In this document: piece by piece, positions 46,393-57,113 of the stretch
How positions within the stretch are numbered: position 1 is the first letter of the stretch
Layout of the letters: each line of letters begins with the position of its first letter
Assembly (NCBI GenBank): GCA_039566865.1
Contig: CM076959.1
Location: 13,933,501 to 13,997,500, forward strand
Reading direction: 5' to 3'
Length of the DNA: 64,000 nt
From: Aurelia coerulea
Lineage: Eukaryota; Cnidaria; Scyphozoa; Semaeostomeae; Ulmaridae
Program-made: the position numbers and the translations under genes
Notes under the pieces: generated by a model
What the model was told of the DNA's origin: nothing
Database searches by the model: none
Seen by the model: the letters and a program-made list of their open reading frames with translations, nothing else

Positions 46393-46770
46393 CAATCACT
46401 TCCTGAGAATCTTATGGATGCTGGTTCGGTATACGCTGTCCTTAAATATGGAAACACCACCTTTAACTTCAACATACGATCAAAGTAATCGTTGATATTT
46501 CTCCCGGAAGAATTTAAAGCTGAGACAGAAGATTCAAACGGTTTACAAAATATTTGACATTTTATTAGCTGACTTAGCAAATTGCTCCATTTATTTGTTG
46601 GACTGCTCAACAAAACATTCATTAAATGGCTCCACTAACTAACGACATTTTCAAATGTTTTGTAAACGTTTTACTTGTTTTTCTCGATTTAAAAATCTTT
46701 GGTGAGAAAGTTCATGTGTTCATGCGTTTAATGACTTAAACAATGTCATGTCAGCTGCAGATTTTGAGAG

Positions 46771-47272
46771 TTAAAAGACACGATAATCTCTCATTAAAGA
46801 GTAAAGATGATGTGTTTTATCATACCCATTTTGGTCATATTGATCGCAAGAATTAAAGTATTTGCACGTATTTTTATATAAGAAACTAAGAATTTGGGCC
46901 AGAAATTAAAGTTTCGTAAAATTATCAGATTTCGAGAAATCAGAGTTTCTTTCGAGTCTCTACTAGGCTTTTTGAAACTTTGAACCATAAGTGCCAGAGA
47001 CTTAAGACTTAGTTAAAAGACACGATAATCTCTCATTAAAGAGTAAAGATGATGTGTTTTATCATACCCATTTTGGTCATATTGATCGCAAGAGTTGAAG
47101 TATTTACACGTATTTTTATATAAGAAACTAAGAATTTGGGCCAGAAATGAAAGTTTCGTAAAATTATCAAATTTCGAGAAATCAGAGTTTCTTTCGAGTC
47201 TCGACTAGGCTTTTTGAAACTTTGCCCCCCTCTTTATTCTCAAACCATTAGTGCCAGAGACTTAAGACTTGG
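46771..47272. repeat. Direct repeat of a 242-bp unit, two copies
   Basis: 46771-47012 and 47013-47272 are nearly identical (TTAAAAGACACGATAATCTC ... GTGCCAGAGACTTAAGACTT). The second carries an extra GCCCCCCTCTTTATTCTC-like insert. Each includes CACGTATTTTTATATAAGAA, an end of the GTAAGAAAC family. Confidence 0.75.
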
Positions 47273-47360
47273 CACAAATAACAAACACGATAAGACAAAA
47301 AAGATGATGTAATATTTGCAGTCAGAACAGTCAGGCAGATAAGGTTCGGTCACATTACAG

Positions 47361-47400
47361 CCCCGAAGAAGTCCTGCATGGCAGGACGAAATATTGGCAT
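47361..47400 (+). other. Degenerate hammerhead-like hairpin
   Basis: CCGAAGA, a seven-pair hairpin GTCCTGC-ATG-GCAGGAC, then GAAA and TATTGG. This resembles a hammerhead core with CTGATGA changed to CCGAAGA, followed by a GTT-rich stretch as in the Penelope-like unit. It is probably an inactive remnant; it may equally be a hairpin of another retroelement. Confidence 0.3.
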
Positions 47401-47931
47401 AAAATTTATTAAACCATTTGCTGTTGTTTTTGTTGTATTGCGGTGTTCCTGCCTTTAAACTTATTAATTTATTCGTCACCGCAAGCATCTTCGGATCCGA
47501 CAATCGACGCTGGTATCGTGGCCTTTCCTTTTTCAAATTATTTTGAGGTTCGATCCCAGTTCGAGCCCCATCACTCGAGTGTCATGAAATGGGAACTTGA
47601 ATTCCATCAGGTTTTCTCTACTTCTGTGAGCTCAGCGCTTAACGCTAAAAACTGCAACTTCACCTTCATCTTCACCTTTACCATTTATTTGATGTGGTCT
47701 AGGTACCTAATTAGTGTTTATGAAATACTATTTGCAAACCAAGGCCATTTTCCAGCATGAGTGCTAATTTCCCAGTACGCTAGTTTTTTTTTAATTTGTC
47801 AATATTTTTCAGTTTGTTTGCTGCAGACCTTTGGCATCTGTTTACTTGCATCTTTAATCATTGTTTGTTCATTTCTTTTGATGATTGCCCTTGTTTTCCT
47901 TTCTTGATTTGATTGGAAACGATGTCAGCAA

Positions 47932-48523
47932 AACAAGGGCAGATTTTGTAACGCAATAGCATGAGATGCTTTTGTTGACACCTGAATTCAAAACGATTAG
48001 TGGCTGCAGACAAAGAAAGTTCTCTCGACCATGTATTAAAGAAAATCAAAGACGCAAAAGTTTCTCTGAAACCCAAGTAGCTAGCGCCCTCGTTGTGCAT
48101 TCCAGAAATTGTTTTTACGAGCAAACATGAGCATAGATCAAAAGAGGAAAAATATATCTGCACATCTACCTCGGGCATTTTATTTCTTTGGTTCAGAAGC
48201 GGAGCAGTAAGTGTTTTAATTATACCCAAAAAAGTAAGAGATTTGAATCTCCTCCCAATCGACTTTGGAATCAAGTAAATTAAATGCCCATTTGTAGATG
48301 TATCCTTCTTCTTTCGATATATGCTCATTTTTGCTCTTGAAAACAATTTCTGAAATGCACAACGAGCGAGCTAGCTACCTGGGTTTCAGAGAAACTTTTG
48401 CGGCTTTGCTTGTTTTGAATTACTGGTTGAGAGAATATCTTTTGTCTGCGATCGCTAATCGCTTTGAATTCAGGTGTCAACAATAACAACTCATGCTATT
48501 GTCTTACAAAATCTGTCCTTGTT
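47932..48523. mobile_element. Family A, complete copy A7 with 26-28-bp flanking repeats
   Basis: Ends AACAAGGGCAGATTTTGTAA and AAAATCTGTCCTTGTT, with both arms and the centre present. Instead of a 9-bp duplication it is flanked by a direct repeat of 28 bp (TTGATTTGATTG-AAACG... at 47904-47931 and 48522-48549) with one mismatch. The 162-codon minus frame here is formed by the arm and is not a gene. Confidence 0.65.
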
Positions 48524-48549
48524 GATTTGATTGAAAACGATGTCAGCAA

Positions 48550-49259
48550 TCAAAATCTGAGTTAATTTGGTTGTTATTCTCTTGCGGGAGTTAAAAGTTT
48601 TCTTTCCACACAGATTACAGTGTCTATGTTGCATTTGTGGGTTTATTACGATTAGTCAGTTATTAAGGCTACTTTGAACAAAATAACTAGGTAGTTACTT
48701 TGGTAAAGGATATCCTTAGCATACTTTTACTGCATTTTAATTTGTGTCCTGTAACTTATCACGCGGAAGGTACTTGAGAAATATCTCAAGACTTGTTAAA
48801 AATTAAAATGTTAGGCAGTCAAACTGACTAATTTTAAGAAATTTTCAATACTTTTTCAAACTCTAAGTTTCTCATAGAAAATACATGTATAAACTTTCTT
48901 TTTGTGTATTTGTGTCGAGGACAAAGTCACCTGTACGAAAATACAAGGCCATGTCATAGCCATGTAATGAATTCGTCGCTGCTATCTTTAGCGTAATTGT
49001 CTATCAGGGATAAAACTGTTAATTCCTGCAAGAGAACCAATGAATCAATATGAAACCCTGAAAGAAGAGAAAATTTGCTAATAGCTGCAATAAAATGCAA
49101 CGTTGAATAACCAAAAACGAGCAGTACTGGAGTTTCTGAATTTTCTGGCGATCCGAGTGATGAGTTTCTAATAAGCAACTTCTTATTATCAAGAATACGT
49201 GTAGATCGGCAACATGATCAAATGTAGATGACTTCCAAAAGTCGCGCACAGGCTTTTTG
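48550..49259. other. No gene; isolated MITE end
   Basis: CCTGTACGAAAATACAAGGC at 48931-48950 is a solo end of the MITE at 2174-2463. TTTCTCATAGAAAATACATGTA at about 48868-48889 and a related sequence at 49168-49202 are ends of the GTAAGAAAC family. No exon is supported. Confidence 0.4.
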
Positions 49260-49794
49260 AGGATATGGCTTACATTTTTCAAATCTTTAAAAAGGTAGGT
49301 GTAAAATTCTATGACACTTTGCTTTGAATTGAAAGGCTTGAAGGGAACCATAGTCTCTTGTGACTATGAAGGAACGAATGGTACATTTAAATCTGCCGTG
49401 GAAATTTTTCTAAATTTGGTTTTCAAAATGGCGGCAATTTGATTATTTTTGAAAACATTCATGGAAATTTTTGAAGCAATTTCATAATGGTAAATCCTAA
49501 ACCAATAGAGGAAAGATGATGTAACCTTCAAGAAAACTATAATTTATGAAGGTCTAAAATATCAAATATGGTGGCAAGCAGAAATCTGTATCTTTTCTGG
49601 TTAAGGATTTAGAAATTTGATCACGTCTTAGCCTAAAATTCAATAAATGCCGACATTTCGGAACTAATCATGATATCAATAAATTTCCACGGCAGATTAA
49701 CAGCAAATACCCTAAGATCCTTCCAAGTCGTTTATTTCAAAGAAAACTGCAAAATAATTTTATACCGACCTCTTTAAAACTTGAGCCCTATGTT
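49260..49794. mobile_element. Family D, copy D3, 9-bp target duplication
   Basis: A perfect duplication GGCTTTTTG is at 49251-49259 and 49795-49803. The right end TTGAGCCCTATGTT is clear; the left end has decayed to AGGATATGGCTTACATTTTT. The CRE-like site of the family is mutated here (CACGTCTT). Confidence 0.7.
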
Positions 49795-49803
49795 GGCTTT
49801 TTG

Positions 49804-50454
49804 CTCATCGAATAAAAGCAATAGAGGCACTCAACAAACTGTTATTCACTATCAATACAAGGCGGAGCACTCATTCTATATTCTCATCTTCAACATATTG
49901 AGATTGTCCATTCCGCATAGCTCTTCTATAAAACCTTTTCGATAAAACTCCCTCCCTCCCAACAAGCGACAGTGAATGTCATAGTAGCCAAACAGTTGTA
50001 TCCTGCAATGCTTCATACACAAAATGAAATAATTCACAACAGTCTTCCACTCTGTAGTTTCATTTATGCAATTACTTCCTTTTCCTTCCGTTGCTATTCT
50101 AAATTCTTTTCATATAATTTACAATTTTCTGAAAATAGGTTTTAAGAAACGGGTTGATAAGAAAGCAACACCGCCTCATTTTCGACCTCCCTACAATTTA
50201 TTTATTTTTTGATGTGGTCAACAACTTTCGTTGTCTGTGTCATACTGTGTAAGTGCGGTGTAGAGAATTTCCTCAGTTCAAAATTGAGTTTAATTCGACC
50301 TAGGTCTGTTAATGAGGTCCTAAGAGTAAATTAATTTATAGGTCAAGCGTCACTCTTTTGTTTCTTTTATAGCTGACATTAGCTGCCATAAATAAGAATA
50401 GATTTCTGACAATAGCAAACATAATTAATGTTTCTAATGTTGTAAAGTCTACCC
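49804..50454. other. No gene seen
   Basis: No exon, RNA gene or terminal repeat was recognised. Confidence 0.35.
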
Positions 50455-50458
50455 GCGT

Positions 50459-50505
50459 TGGTTCGAATCCTGTCGAATCCTGTCGAATCCTGTCGAACCA
50501 ACGAC
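50459..50505. repeat. TCGAATCCTG triplicate inside a GTTGGTTCGA palindrome
   Basis: GTTGGTTCGA is followed by three TCGAATCCTG units and closes with TCGAACCAAC, its inverse. GGTTCGAATCC is a tRNA-type B-box, but no A-box lies at the right distance, so a tRNA is not called. Confidence 0.5.
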
Positions 50506-50850
50506 AAACAGTGTTTGTTTAGACAGTAGACAAAGGGGATGCTCTCGAATAACAATTTTAAACAAACAATTCCGCAAAGATGTACTAAAATCATTCAGGC
50601 AAACTGTCTCGGTCAACGAGCGAAAAGATGTTTTATGAGAAGAGGTGGCTTATATGAAAGAAGAAAGACGCATCGAAACATCTTTCTTGCTGATTTATCT
50701 GTTAAGCTGAGCTTGAGAACTGAAACGAAGACTTGTAGCAAGTCAAAAGCTGAGCAGAATTACACTCAAAATCAAAGAGTTTTCATGGCTACTGTCCGGC
50801 TTATAAATTGGACAAATAAAATCTGCGATCCAGGTGTTTAGAGCTATTCC
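50505..50850. mobile_element. Strongly diverged family A relative
   Basis: ACAAAGGGGATGCTCTCGAA, TTAAACAAACAATTCCGCAA and AATAAAATCTGCGATCCAGG follow family A order loosely. Boundaries are uncertain. Confidence 0.35.
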
Positions 50851-50904
50851 TCTTCGATCGATCTACGCTCATAAATTCTCCTTATAGTGCCTTCTCTGGT
50901 GCAC

Positions 50905-52112
50905 AACAAGGACAGATTTTGTAAGACTATAGCATGAGTTGCTTTTGTTGACACCTAAATTCAAAGCGATTAGCAATTACCAACAAAGGAAATTTCCTCA
51001 ACCAGCAAGTTCAAAACAAGCAAAGCCGCAAGAGTAAGTTTCTCTGAAACCCAGGTAGCTTGCGCGCTCGTTGTGCATTCCAGAAATTTTTTTAAAGATG
51101 AAACATGAGCATATCGGGTGAGCCAGAAAAAAGTTCCCACTTTCGAAAATTCGTAGCACCACAAGTACTTCATGGATTTGAATGATTCAAATTCTAGTTA
51201 AAAGCCAAAAGATTGAAATATTTTTGTGATTTTTCTCGTCTTCTTACAATCACTGCAAATATAGGTAAATTCAACTTTACGAAAATCTCATGGTTGCAAA
51301 TTGATTGAAAAAGGGCCTAAAACACTTGATCAAATCGTTAGGACTCTCCTCACGCAGAAAACAATACACACGGGCGTTTCACCTCTCTAAGGAGTTATAA
51401 GACATAGATTCTCAAACAGATACTTAAAATTGTCAATCCCATGGCAATAAATGTGCAGACAATATCTCTCACCCATGAGACATTGCATTTTCTCTGTTTT
51501 TCTAAGCGAGGAGTCTTTTATGATTTGATCAAGTATTTTAGGCCTTTTTCAGTCATTATGCAGCCACCAAGTTTTTCTAAATTTGAATTTCTAATTTTTC
51601 AGTGCTCGTAAAAAGGCGAGAAAAATTACAAAAACACTTCGATCTTTTGGGTGTCAAGCAATATTGATTCATTCCAATCCATCCAGTACTCTTGATGCTA
51701 TGAATATTCAAAAGTGGGAACTTTTTTCTGGTTCACCCGGTATATTGAAAGAAGGGGGACATATCTACATAGCTACCTCGGGCATTTAATTTGTTTGGTT
51801 CAAAAGCCAATTGGGAGCCGATTGAATTCTCTTATTTCTTTGGGTGTAATTAAAACACACACACTGCTCAGCTTCTGAACCAAACAAATAAAATGCCCGA
51901 GATTGATGAGTAGACCTATCCTTCTTCTTGCGATATATGCTTATGCTTCATCTTAAAAACAATTTCTGGAATGCAAAACGAGCGAGCTAGCTACCTGGGT
52001 TTCAGAAAACTTTTGCGGCATTTTTGTTTTGAATTATTGGTTGAGAGAATTTCCTTTGTCTGCGATCGCTAATCGCTTTGAAATTGCGTGTCATTAAAAG
52101 ACAACTGTAACA
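50905..52112. mobile_element. Family A, copy A8, interrupted by a TA-flanked element
   Basis: Left AACAAGGACAGATTTTGTAA with its arm to 51113; centre and right arm at 51741-52112 (AATAAAATGCCCGAGATTGA; GAGCGAGCTAGCTACCTGGG). The extreme right end is decayed. A 627-bp insertion splits the GAGCATATATCGAAAG stretch. Confidence 0.65.
51114..51740. mobile_element. TA-flanked foldback element inside A8
   Basis: Ends TCGGGTGAGCCAGAAAAAAG and, inversely, CCGGGTGAACCAGAAAAAAG, both continuing TTCCCACTTT, with TA at 51112-51113 and 51741-51742. Related by its CCGGGTG terminus to the elements at 34621 and 19389. Non-coding. Confidence 0.7.
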
Positions 52113-52439
52113 AAAGCCCAGGTGAGTCAGAGAACTGCTTATACGTTTGAAAGCCTGTAACCGTCCAACAATTTTTCAGATTTCTATCAACTAATAATAT
52201 TTATGCAGCTAACATAGTAACTTAGATACGAAAATTTAGTTTGTCAAAATCGGTCGAATTGTTCTCAAGGTACAGGCAATTTTTATAAAAATGTTTAATT
52301 TTAAAATCATTCAAAACAGAGCAAAAAATCTTGACCATATGTGCTAGCAATCTGACCTCATGAATATATACCTGGAAAAATTAAAGAACAAAGTAGGTGG
52401 ATATGATTTTATCATGGTAACTGTGGGGCTAAATTTCAC

Positions 52440-53000
52440 ACCCAGGTCTGTAACGTTACGTGACAAATACGGACGTGACCGATATGGGCCTTGCATATAC
52501 GGGTGTGACATATGCTGGGCTTTATATTAAAAGGCAGGTCTGTAAAGTTACGTGACATATACGGACGTGGCATGTACACGGGCCTTGGCAGGTCTAGCAT
52601 CCTCATTTTTAGTATCTATTAAGTTGAATAAATTTTTACGATTGATATTTGCAAATGAATATTACTATTGCTTTGCTAGTTCTTGCACAGTTATGCTTTA
52701 CCTATACTGAAATATTCCCCCAGAAGCACCTTTAAAATTTGTTAGCGTTTATGTTCTTGTGAAAGGGATATTTTTGATTGCATGCTGATTCTTGCAAGGC
52801 CCGTGTACATGTCACGTATAATTACACGATGTACACGTGACATATAATTAGTATAGGCCTAATTACATGTTACAGACCCGTGGTTTACTATGGAAGGCCC
52901 GTATATGATATACAGGCCTTCCATAGTAAACTATATCATGCCCGTGTACGTGAGGCCTTCTGTGTAAAAGGCCCGTTTATGTCACACCCGTATACAGGCG
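52440..53000. repeat. Palindrome-rich GGCCCGT/TACGTGACAT repeat region
   Basis: TACGTGACATATACGGACGT, GGGCCTTG and GTACACGTGACATATAA motifs recur in both orientations, with a perfect 16-bp hairpin stem TTTACTATGGAAGGCC at 52887-52930. The left CACACCCAGGTCTGTAACG and right GTCACACCCGTATACAGG suggest a foldback element. Non-coding. Confidence 0.5.
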
Positions 53001-53338
53001 CGGATCCAGGAAGTTTGGTGACAGGGTTGTCTGGGGGCCCGGAAAATTTTTTCGGACCGCACCCTTTTTCTTTTGGGATACGCCCTTTTCCTTAAGGAAA
53101 CGCCCTTTCCCATTAGGACACACCCCACACGCCCTGACTCGATATATTCCTCTAATCGAATGATGTCCCGTGTGAAGTCCATTGCTGGACATGGGTCACT
53201 GTCATTCTAGCTTGGCCTACACATCTTTCTCTCTCCCCTCTACTTCTTTCGTTTAAGCAGTTCGCTGTTTCTTTTTCAGAGACTTCCAACGTCACGAGGC
53301 AAGATCGCACTTCCTCGCCGTTCATTTTATTTCACGGA
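53001..53338. other. No gene; hAT-like end fragment
   Basis: CAGGCGCGGATCCAGGAAGT near 52996-53015 resembles a hAT-type terminal sequence, but its partner end was not found. Open minus frames nearby are low-complexity. Confidence 0.3.
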
Positions 53339-53345
53339 GTTTGAC

Positions 53346-53623
53346 CATGGGTAGTTAGACACTGCTGGTGTGCTTCTATGGAGGAGCGCTGGATAATATG
53401 TATCTGCGGGGGAAATGTTTTGTAGTACTGCGGAGGAGATATCGAAAGAACGAAAATATTAAACTCTCTCTTCTCTCTTCCTTCTCTCTTCGTTCTTTCG
53501 ATATCTCCTCCGCAGTACTAAACAATATTTCCTCCGCAGATACATATTATCCAGCGCTCCTCCATAGAAGCACACCCCTGCGCTCCTCCGTAGAAGCACA
53601 CCAGCAGTGTCTAACTACCCATG
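53346..53623. mobile_element. Foldback MITE family F, copy F2
   Basis: Ends CATGGGTAGTTAGACACTGC and its complement. GTTTGAC flanks both sides (53339-53345, 53624-53630), a 7-bp duplication, shorter than the 9 bp of F1. The right arm has a partial duplication (GCGCTCCTCC...AGAAGCACACC twice). Confidence 0.7.
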
Positions 53624-54070
53624 GTTTGACAAGATTTAGTTCTCTGCTCTCTGACCTTTGTTTTGACGATTTGATCCACCAGAGAAAAAAAATCTCAAAC
53701 CTTCCTCCTGGTATGAATATCACTAGTTAAACCCTCCACATTTTATCACGTCAAATTACTCAGATTTTTCGAACTTCTTGCGTTGTATGTAGCCCTAAGC
53801 TTCATAAACCAGTTGCCGTTGCCAGGATGCCCAACATTTTTTTAGATTTCCTGTAGAAATAACTATGAATTTGAAGAGAGGCCTTCCTCCGGCACACAGC
53901 TGTGGCGCCATTACTTTTTCTCTGAATCAAAAAAAAATCAAGCAAGTTGGGCAAGTTGCAGCGATTTCCTAACCTTTATTTTCTGCAAGAAATGCATCTG
54001 ATTTTACTAAAATTTGCCACAACGCCAAATAAAAGCTTTCATTGGAATAAGTGTATGCACTCTTCTTCTT
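53624..54070. other. No gene seen
   Basis: Nothing recognisable apart from the short CTTCTT microsatellite at 54060-54079. Confidence 0.35.
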
Positions 54071-54170
54071 CTTCTTCTTCATTTCATGTTTCATATCTTT
54101 CGACGTTATGACACAGTAGCCCACCACTTGTCTCTGTCTATTGCTATTCTTATTGCCCGTTTATACTGTA

Positions 54171-54421
54171 CACGTTTCTTTTATAGGAAACTTGGATCAG
54201 CACTTAGTACTAAAAGATTCTTAATTTCGCTTAGTTAAAAGTCAAGAAAAGACGAATGTACCTTTGTTAGAGAGACATAGAATAAGAGAGGCATACAGAA
54301 GTAAAGTTTTAGAGTTTCTTAACTGTTCTTTGAGCGTAGTACTAGAGTTTCTTAAATTTTTCGTCATCGTAGTACTAGTTTCTTATAAACCAGTTTCTTA
54401 TAAAAATAAAAACGTCTATTG
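54171..54421. mobile_element. GTAAGAAAC-family element (TA-flanked)
   Basis: Ends CACGTTTCTTTTATAGGAAA and inversely CAATAGACGTTTTTATTTTT plus ATAAGAAAC, with TA at 54169-54170 and 54422-54423. Nested in the RTE-like LINE. Confidence 0.55.
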
Positions 54422-54618
54422 TATACCAGTCCACACGTTGATGTTGTTATACCAGTTAAGCTCTGGGCGACCTCTGCCTCTCTTTCCATCTATATATCCT
54501 TCTAACAGCATTCTGTAAATATCATTTTGTCGTATCAAATGTCCAGAATATCTTAGTTTCCTTTCCCTCAAGATATTGAACAGTTTTCTTTTTTCATTAA
54601 TTCTTTGAACGTTTGTTA

Positions 54619-55049
54619 CAGCGGGTACCCTCAAATAAGAAACCACTTTTTAAATTGAAGCCTGTGAAAGTTTCTTATTCAAAGAGACCTTTTCATGATC
54701 AGGGTCAAAGTTTCTTTCACATTGGTACCGTCAAGTCAAGGTGTACGACAGAAGCGTACATGCATGTGCATTGATCATTACTGGTACATTTTACATTTTT
54801 ACCATGTTAAATTTTTGGTCTGTAAATCTTTAATTTTGAAAACCTTTATCCTGTTTTGAGAATGCTGCATTATATTACAGTCATTTATAGGAATATGTTT
54901 TGCCATTTAGGACCTAATTATGACAAACCTGAAAATAAGAAACTTTTATATTTCAGACCTAAAATTATTTCTTATAAAAGGAGCCCCTTTTGAAGAAAAT
55001 GCAGCCTGTTTCTTATAGCAGGGGGTTTCTTATTTGCGGGTACTTACTG
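54619..55049. mobile_element. TA-flanked MITE with CAG(C/T)NNGTACCC ends
   Basis: Ends CAGCGGGTACCCTCAAATAA and inversely CAGTAAGTACCCGCAAATAA, then GAAACC; TA at 54617-54618 and 55050-55051. Nested in the RTE-like LINE. Similar in design to 32249-32716. Confidence 0.65.
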
Positions 55050-55141
55050 TACTTTCTCTGTCCATAACAGTTTCAGCATTTTTCTGTACGACCACGTCTC
55101 GAATGCTAACGTTTTTCAAGTGTTTTTGTTGTAGTGGATAC

Positions 55142-55627
55142 CAGTGGCGTCGCCACGGGGTGGACTGGGGTGGACATGTCCACCCCAGTTTTCCCAGAGC
55201 TTGATTTTCTAATTTCTCAAAATCCGTTAAAAAATGTTGCGGGGGGGGGGGGGGAGCGGTAGATTGTTATTGACTTGGAACTTTCATAATAACTGGTTTT
55301 CCTCTCGAAATTTTGTTATTGAAAATTTCGAGACAAGTCTTAAATTTCAATTTCAAATCATATCTTTTCCTTCCTCGTAAATTGATATATCAATATCATG
55401 TACTTTTCTGTTTTCGTGGTGCAAAAATGCCCTTTGTTACGAAAAGTGCTGCTTGCGATGACTGCTTTTCCAAAAATATGAAAATAGATCATAATAATAA
55501 AAAGGGCGTCTCCTACGTTTTCCGAGAGTCTGAAGGGCGTGGTCAGGAGAATTTTTTCTGGGGGCTTCGCCCCCAGACCCCCTCCTGTTTTTTCCACCCC
55601 AGATTGTTTGGGCTGGCGACGCCCCTG
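55142..55627. mobile_element. hAT-type MITE, 8-bp target duplication
   Basis: Ends CAGTGGCGTCGCCA and, inversely, CAGGGGCGTCGCCA; a perfect duplication GTGGATAC at 55134-55141 and 55628-55635. A G run at 55239-55254 and a GGGGGC-TTC-GCCCCC hairpin are inside. Nested in the RTE-like LINE. Same end type as 45421-46392. Confidence 0.8.
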
Positions 55628-55720
55628 GTGGATACAGGGTTCTCCATACATAGCATTTCATAATTCTCTTTCTTGTTTCAAGATTAATGTTGTTATTTGT
55701 CATTGTTGACTTCATTTTAT

Positions 55721-56168
55721 TAAACGTTCCTCGGGCTTTAGAGATGTATGCATTTCAAGAGAGTAAAAAGGGTTTTTTAGCTGCGAACAAGCAATCACTC
55801 ATCAAAGTTTCTCTCAGTTTCATTAGTTGATACTTCTTTTGAATTGCGTCACGTCACGTGGAAACAGTCAATCAGCTCAGTTTTCCGTTACTTTAACCTA
55901 TCTTTCCTCAAACGATTTAGGCCACTTCTCTTTCTCCTCGAGACATTGTCGTGACGGAGTTGTTTTGTAGCTTTCTCACAATACCTTCTTCCTGACGAAA
56001 CTTTTTTTGGGTTAGAATTTCGGTCAGCACAGTGACCGCTGTCACACCACACAGAATAGATACTTTCAGTCTTTTGTGATGTCATCAAACTTGGGGATAG
56101 AATGGGAAGTTGATCAATGATTATAAATGTGTCATACTCCTTGCGACCTGAATGCCTTCTGAGATTCG
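55721..56168. other. No supported gene
   Basis: A 66-codon minus frame (56088-55888) rich in Lys, Arg and Ser is open, but has no recognisable family signature or clear splice context. Confidence 0.3.
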
Positions 56169-56177
56169 AGACTTTGC

Positions 56178-56688
56178 AACATAGGGCTTACATCTTTAAA
56201 AAGGTCGGTGTAAAATTCTATTACAGTTTCCCTCGAATTAAATGGCTTGGAAGGAACGTAGGGTTTTTTTCTGTAAATCTGCCGTGGCAATTTATTGATA
56301 TCTTGATTAGTTTCACTATGGCGGCATTTATTAAATTTGAGGCTATGACGTCATCAAATTTCTAAATCCTAAACTATAAAAGCTACAGATTTCTGCTTGC
56401 CACCATATTGTAGACCTTCACAAACTATGGTTTTCTTGAAGGTTATGTAATGTTGCCTCTATTAGTTTAGGATTGACGATGATTTAAATTTTTCAAAATT
56501 TTCCCTGAATTTTTTCAAAAATTATCAAATTGCCGCCATTTTGAAAAAAATAAAGATATCATAAAATGTCCACGGCAGATTTACAGCAAAGTACCATAAG
56601 TTCCTTTCAAGCAATCCAATTCAAAGAAAAATATAATAGAATTTTACACCGACCATTTTGAAGATTTGAAAGATTTGAGCCCAATGCT
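56178..56688. mobile_element. Family D, copy D4, 9-bp target duplication
   Basis: Ends AACATAGGGCTTACATC and inversely AGCATTGGGCTCAAATC; a perfect duplication AGACTTTGC at 56169-56177 and 56689-56697. TGACGTCA at 56346-56353 and TATGGCGGCATTT / GCCGCCATTTTG motifs inside. Non-coding. Confidence 0.75.
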
Positions 56689-56697
56689 AGACTTTGC

Positions 56698-57113
56698 TGC
56701 TGTTGTTTGCTCGTTGTTTGGTCCAACACTGAGAAACTTCAATGAGAGACAGTATCAAAATCTACAAGCTCGATTTTTTAACGTGCAATTTCACAGGTCA
56801 TACAGCTCTTTTGTCTTATTCATAATAAACATTGGAATTGTTAGGTAATTATACAACTTTGTTTTTAGGCTAATGAAATCAAAACTATCTTCAAAATTTG
56901 TGTGGTTCTACAATTTTTTCTGCCAAAAATCCTAATAAATCAATTTGATTTAATTAAAACTTTCCCTGACCATGATGTCATCACACCCATATTCTTGAGC
57001 AAGTGAAAGGTCTGTGGCTTATGTGAATTATGATTGGGAAATTTGATGACGTCATAACTTCAAAACGAGCAGAAATGCACTGTACGATGTAATTTTTAAA
57101 ATATTTCATGTAT
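56698..57113. other. No gene; isolated CRE-like palindrome
   Basis: TGACGTCA at 57057-57064 lies in AAATTTGATGACGTCATAAC, resembling the middle of family D, so a D fragment may be present. Nothing else is seen. Confidence 0.35.

Larger units (their letters stand above)
54071..55720 (-). mobile_element. RTE-like LINE C-terminal remnant cut by three DNA elements
   Basis: On the minus strand the pieces read in order: NNNINLETRKRIMKCYVW (55715-55636), FETWSYRKMLKLLWTEK (about 55105-55053), TNVQRINEKRKLFNILRE... RGRGRPELNWYNNINVWTG (54616-54425), and RIAIDRDKWWATVS (about 54150-54108). This order is that of the C-terminal region of RTE-like polyproteins. The gaps are exactly the hAT element 55142-55627, the TA-flanked MITE 54619-55049 and the TA-flanked element 54171-54421. 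The LINE is dead and older than all three. Confidence 0.65.

Noticed and set aside
47858..48346. 162-codon minus-strand frame
   Set aside because: Lies within the arms of a family A foldback element; similar frames appear in other arms.
50459..50505. tRNA B-box
   Set aside because: No A-box upstream and the motif is part of a short palindromic repeat.
55888..56088. 66-codon basic minus-strand frame
   Set aside because: No family signature, no splice context; consistent with chance.
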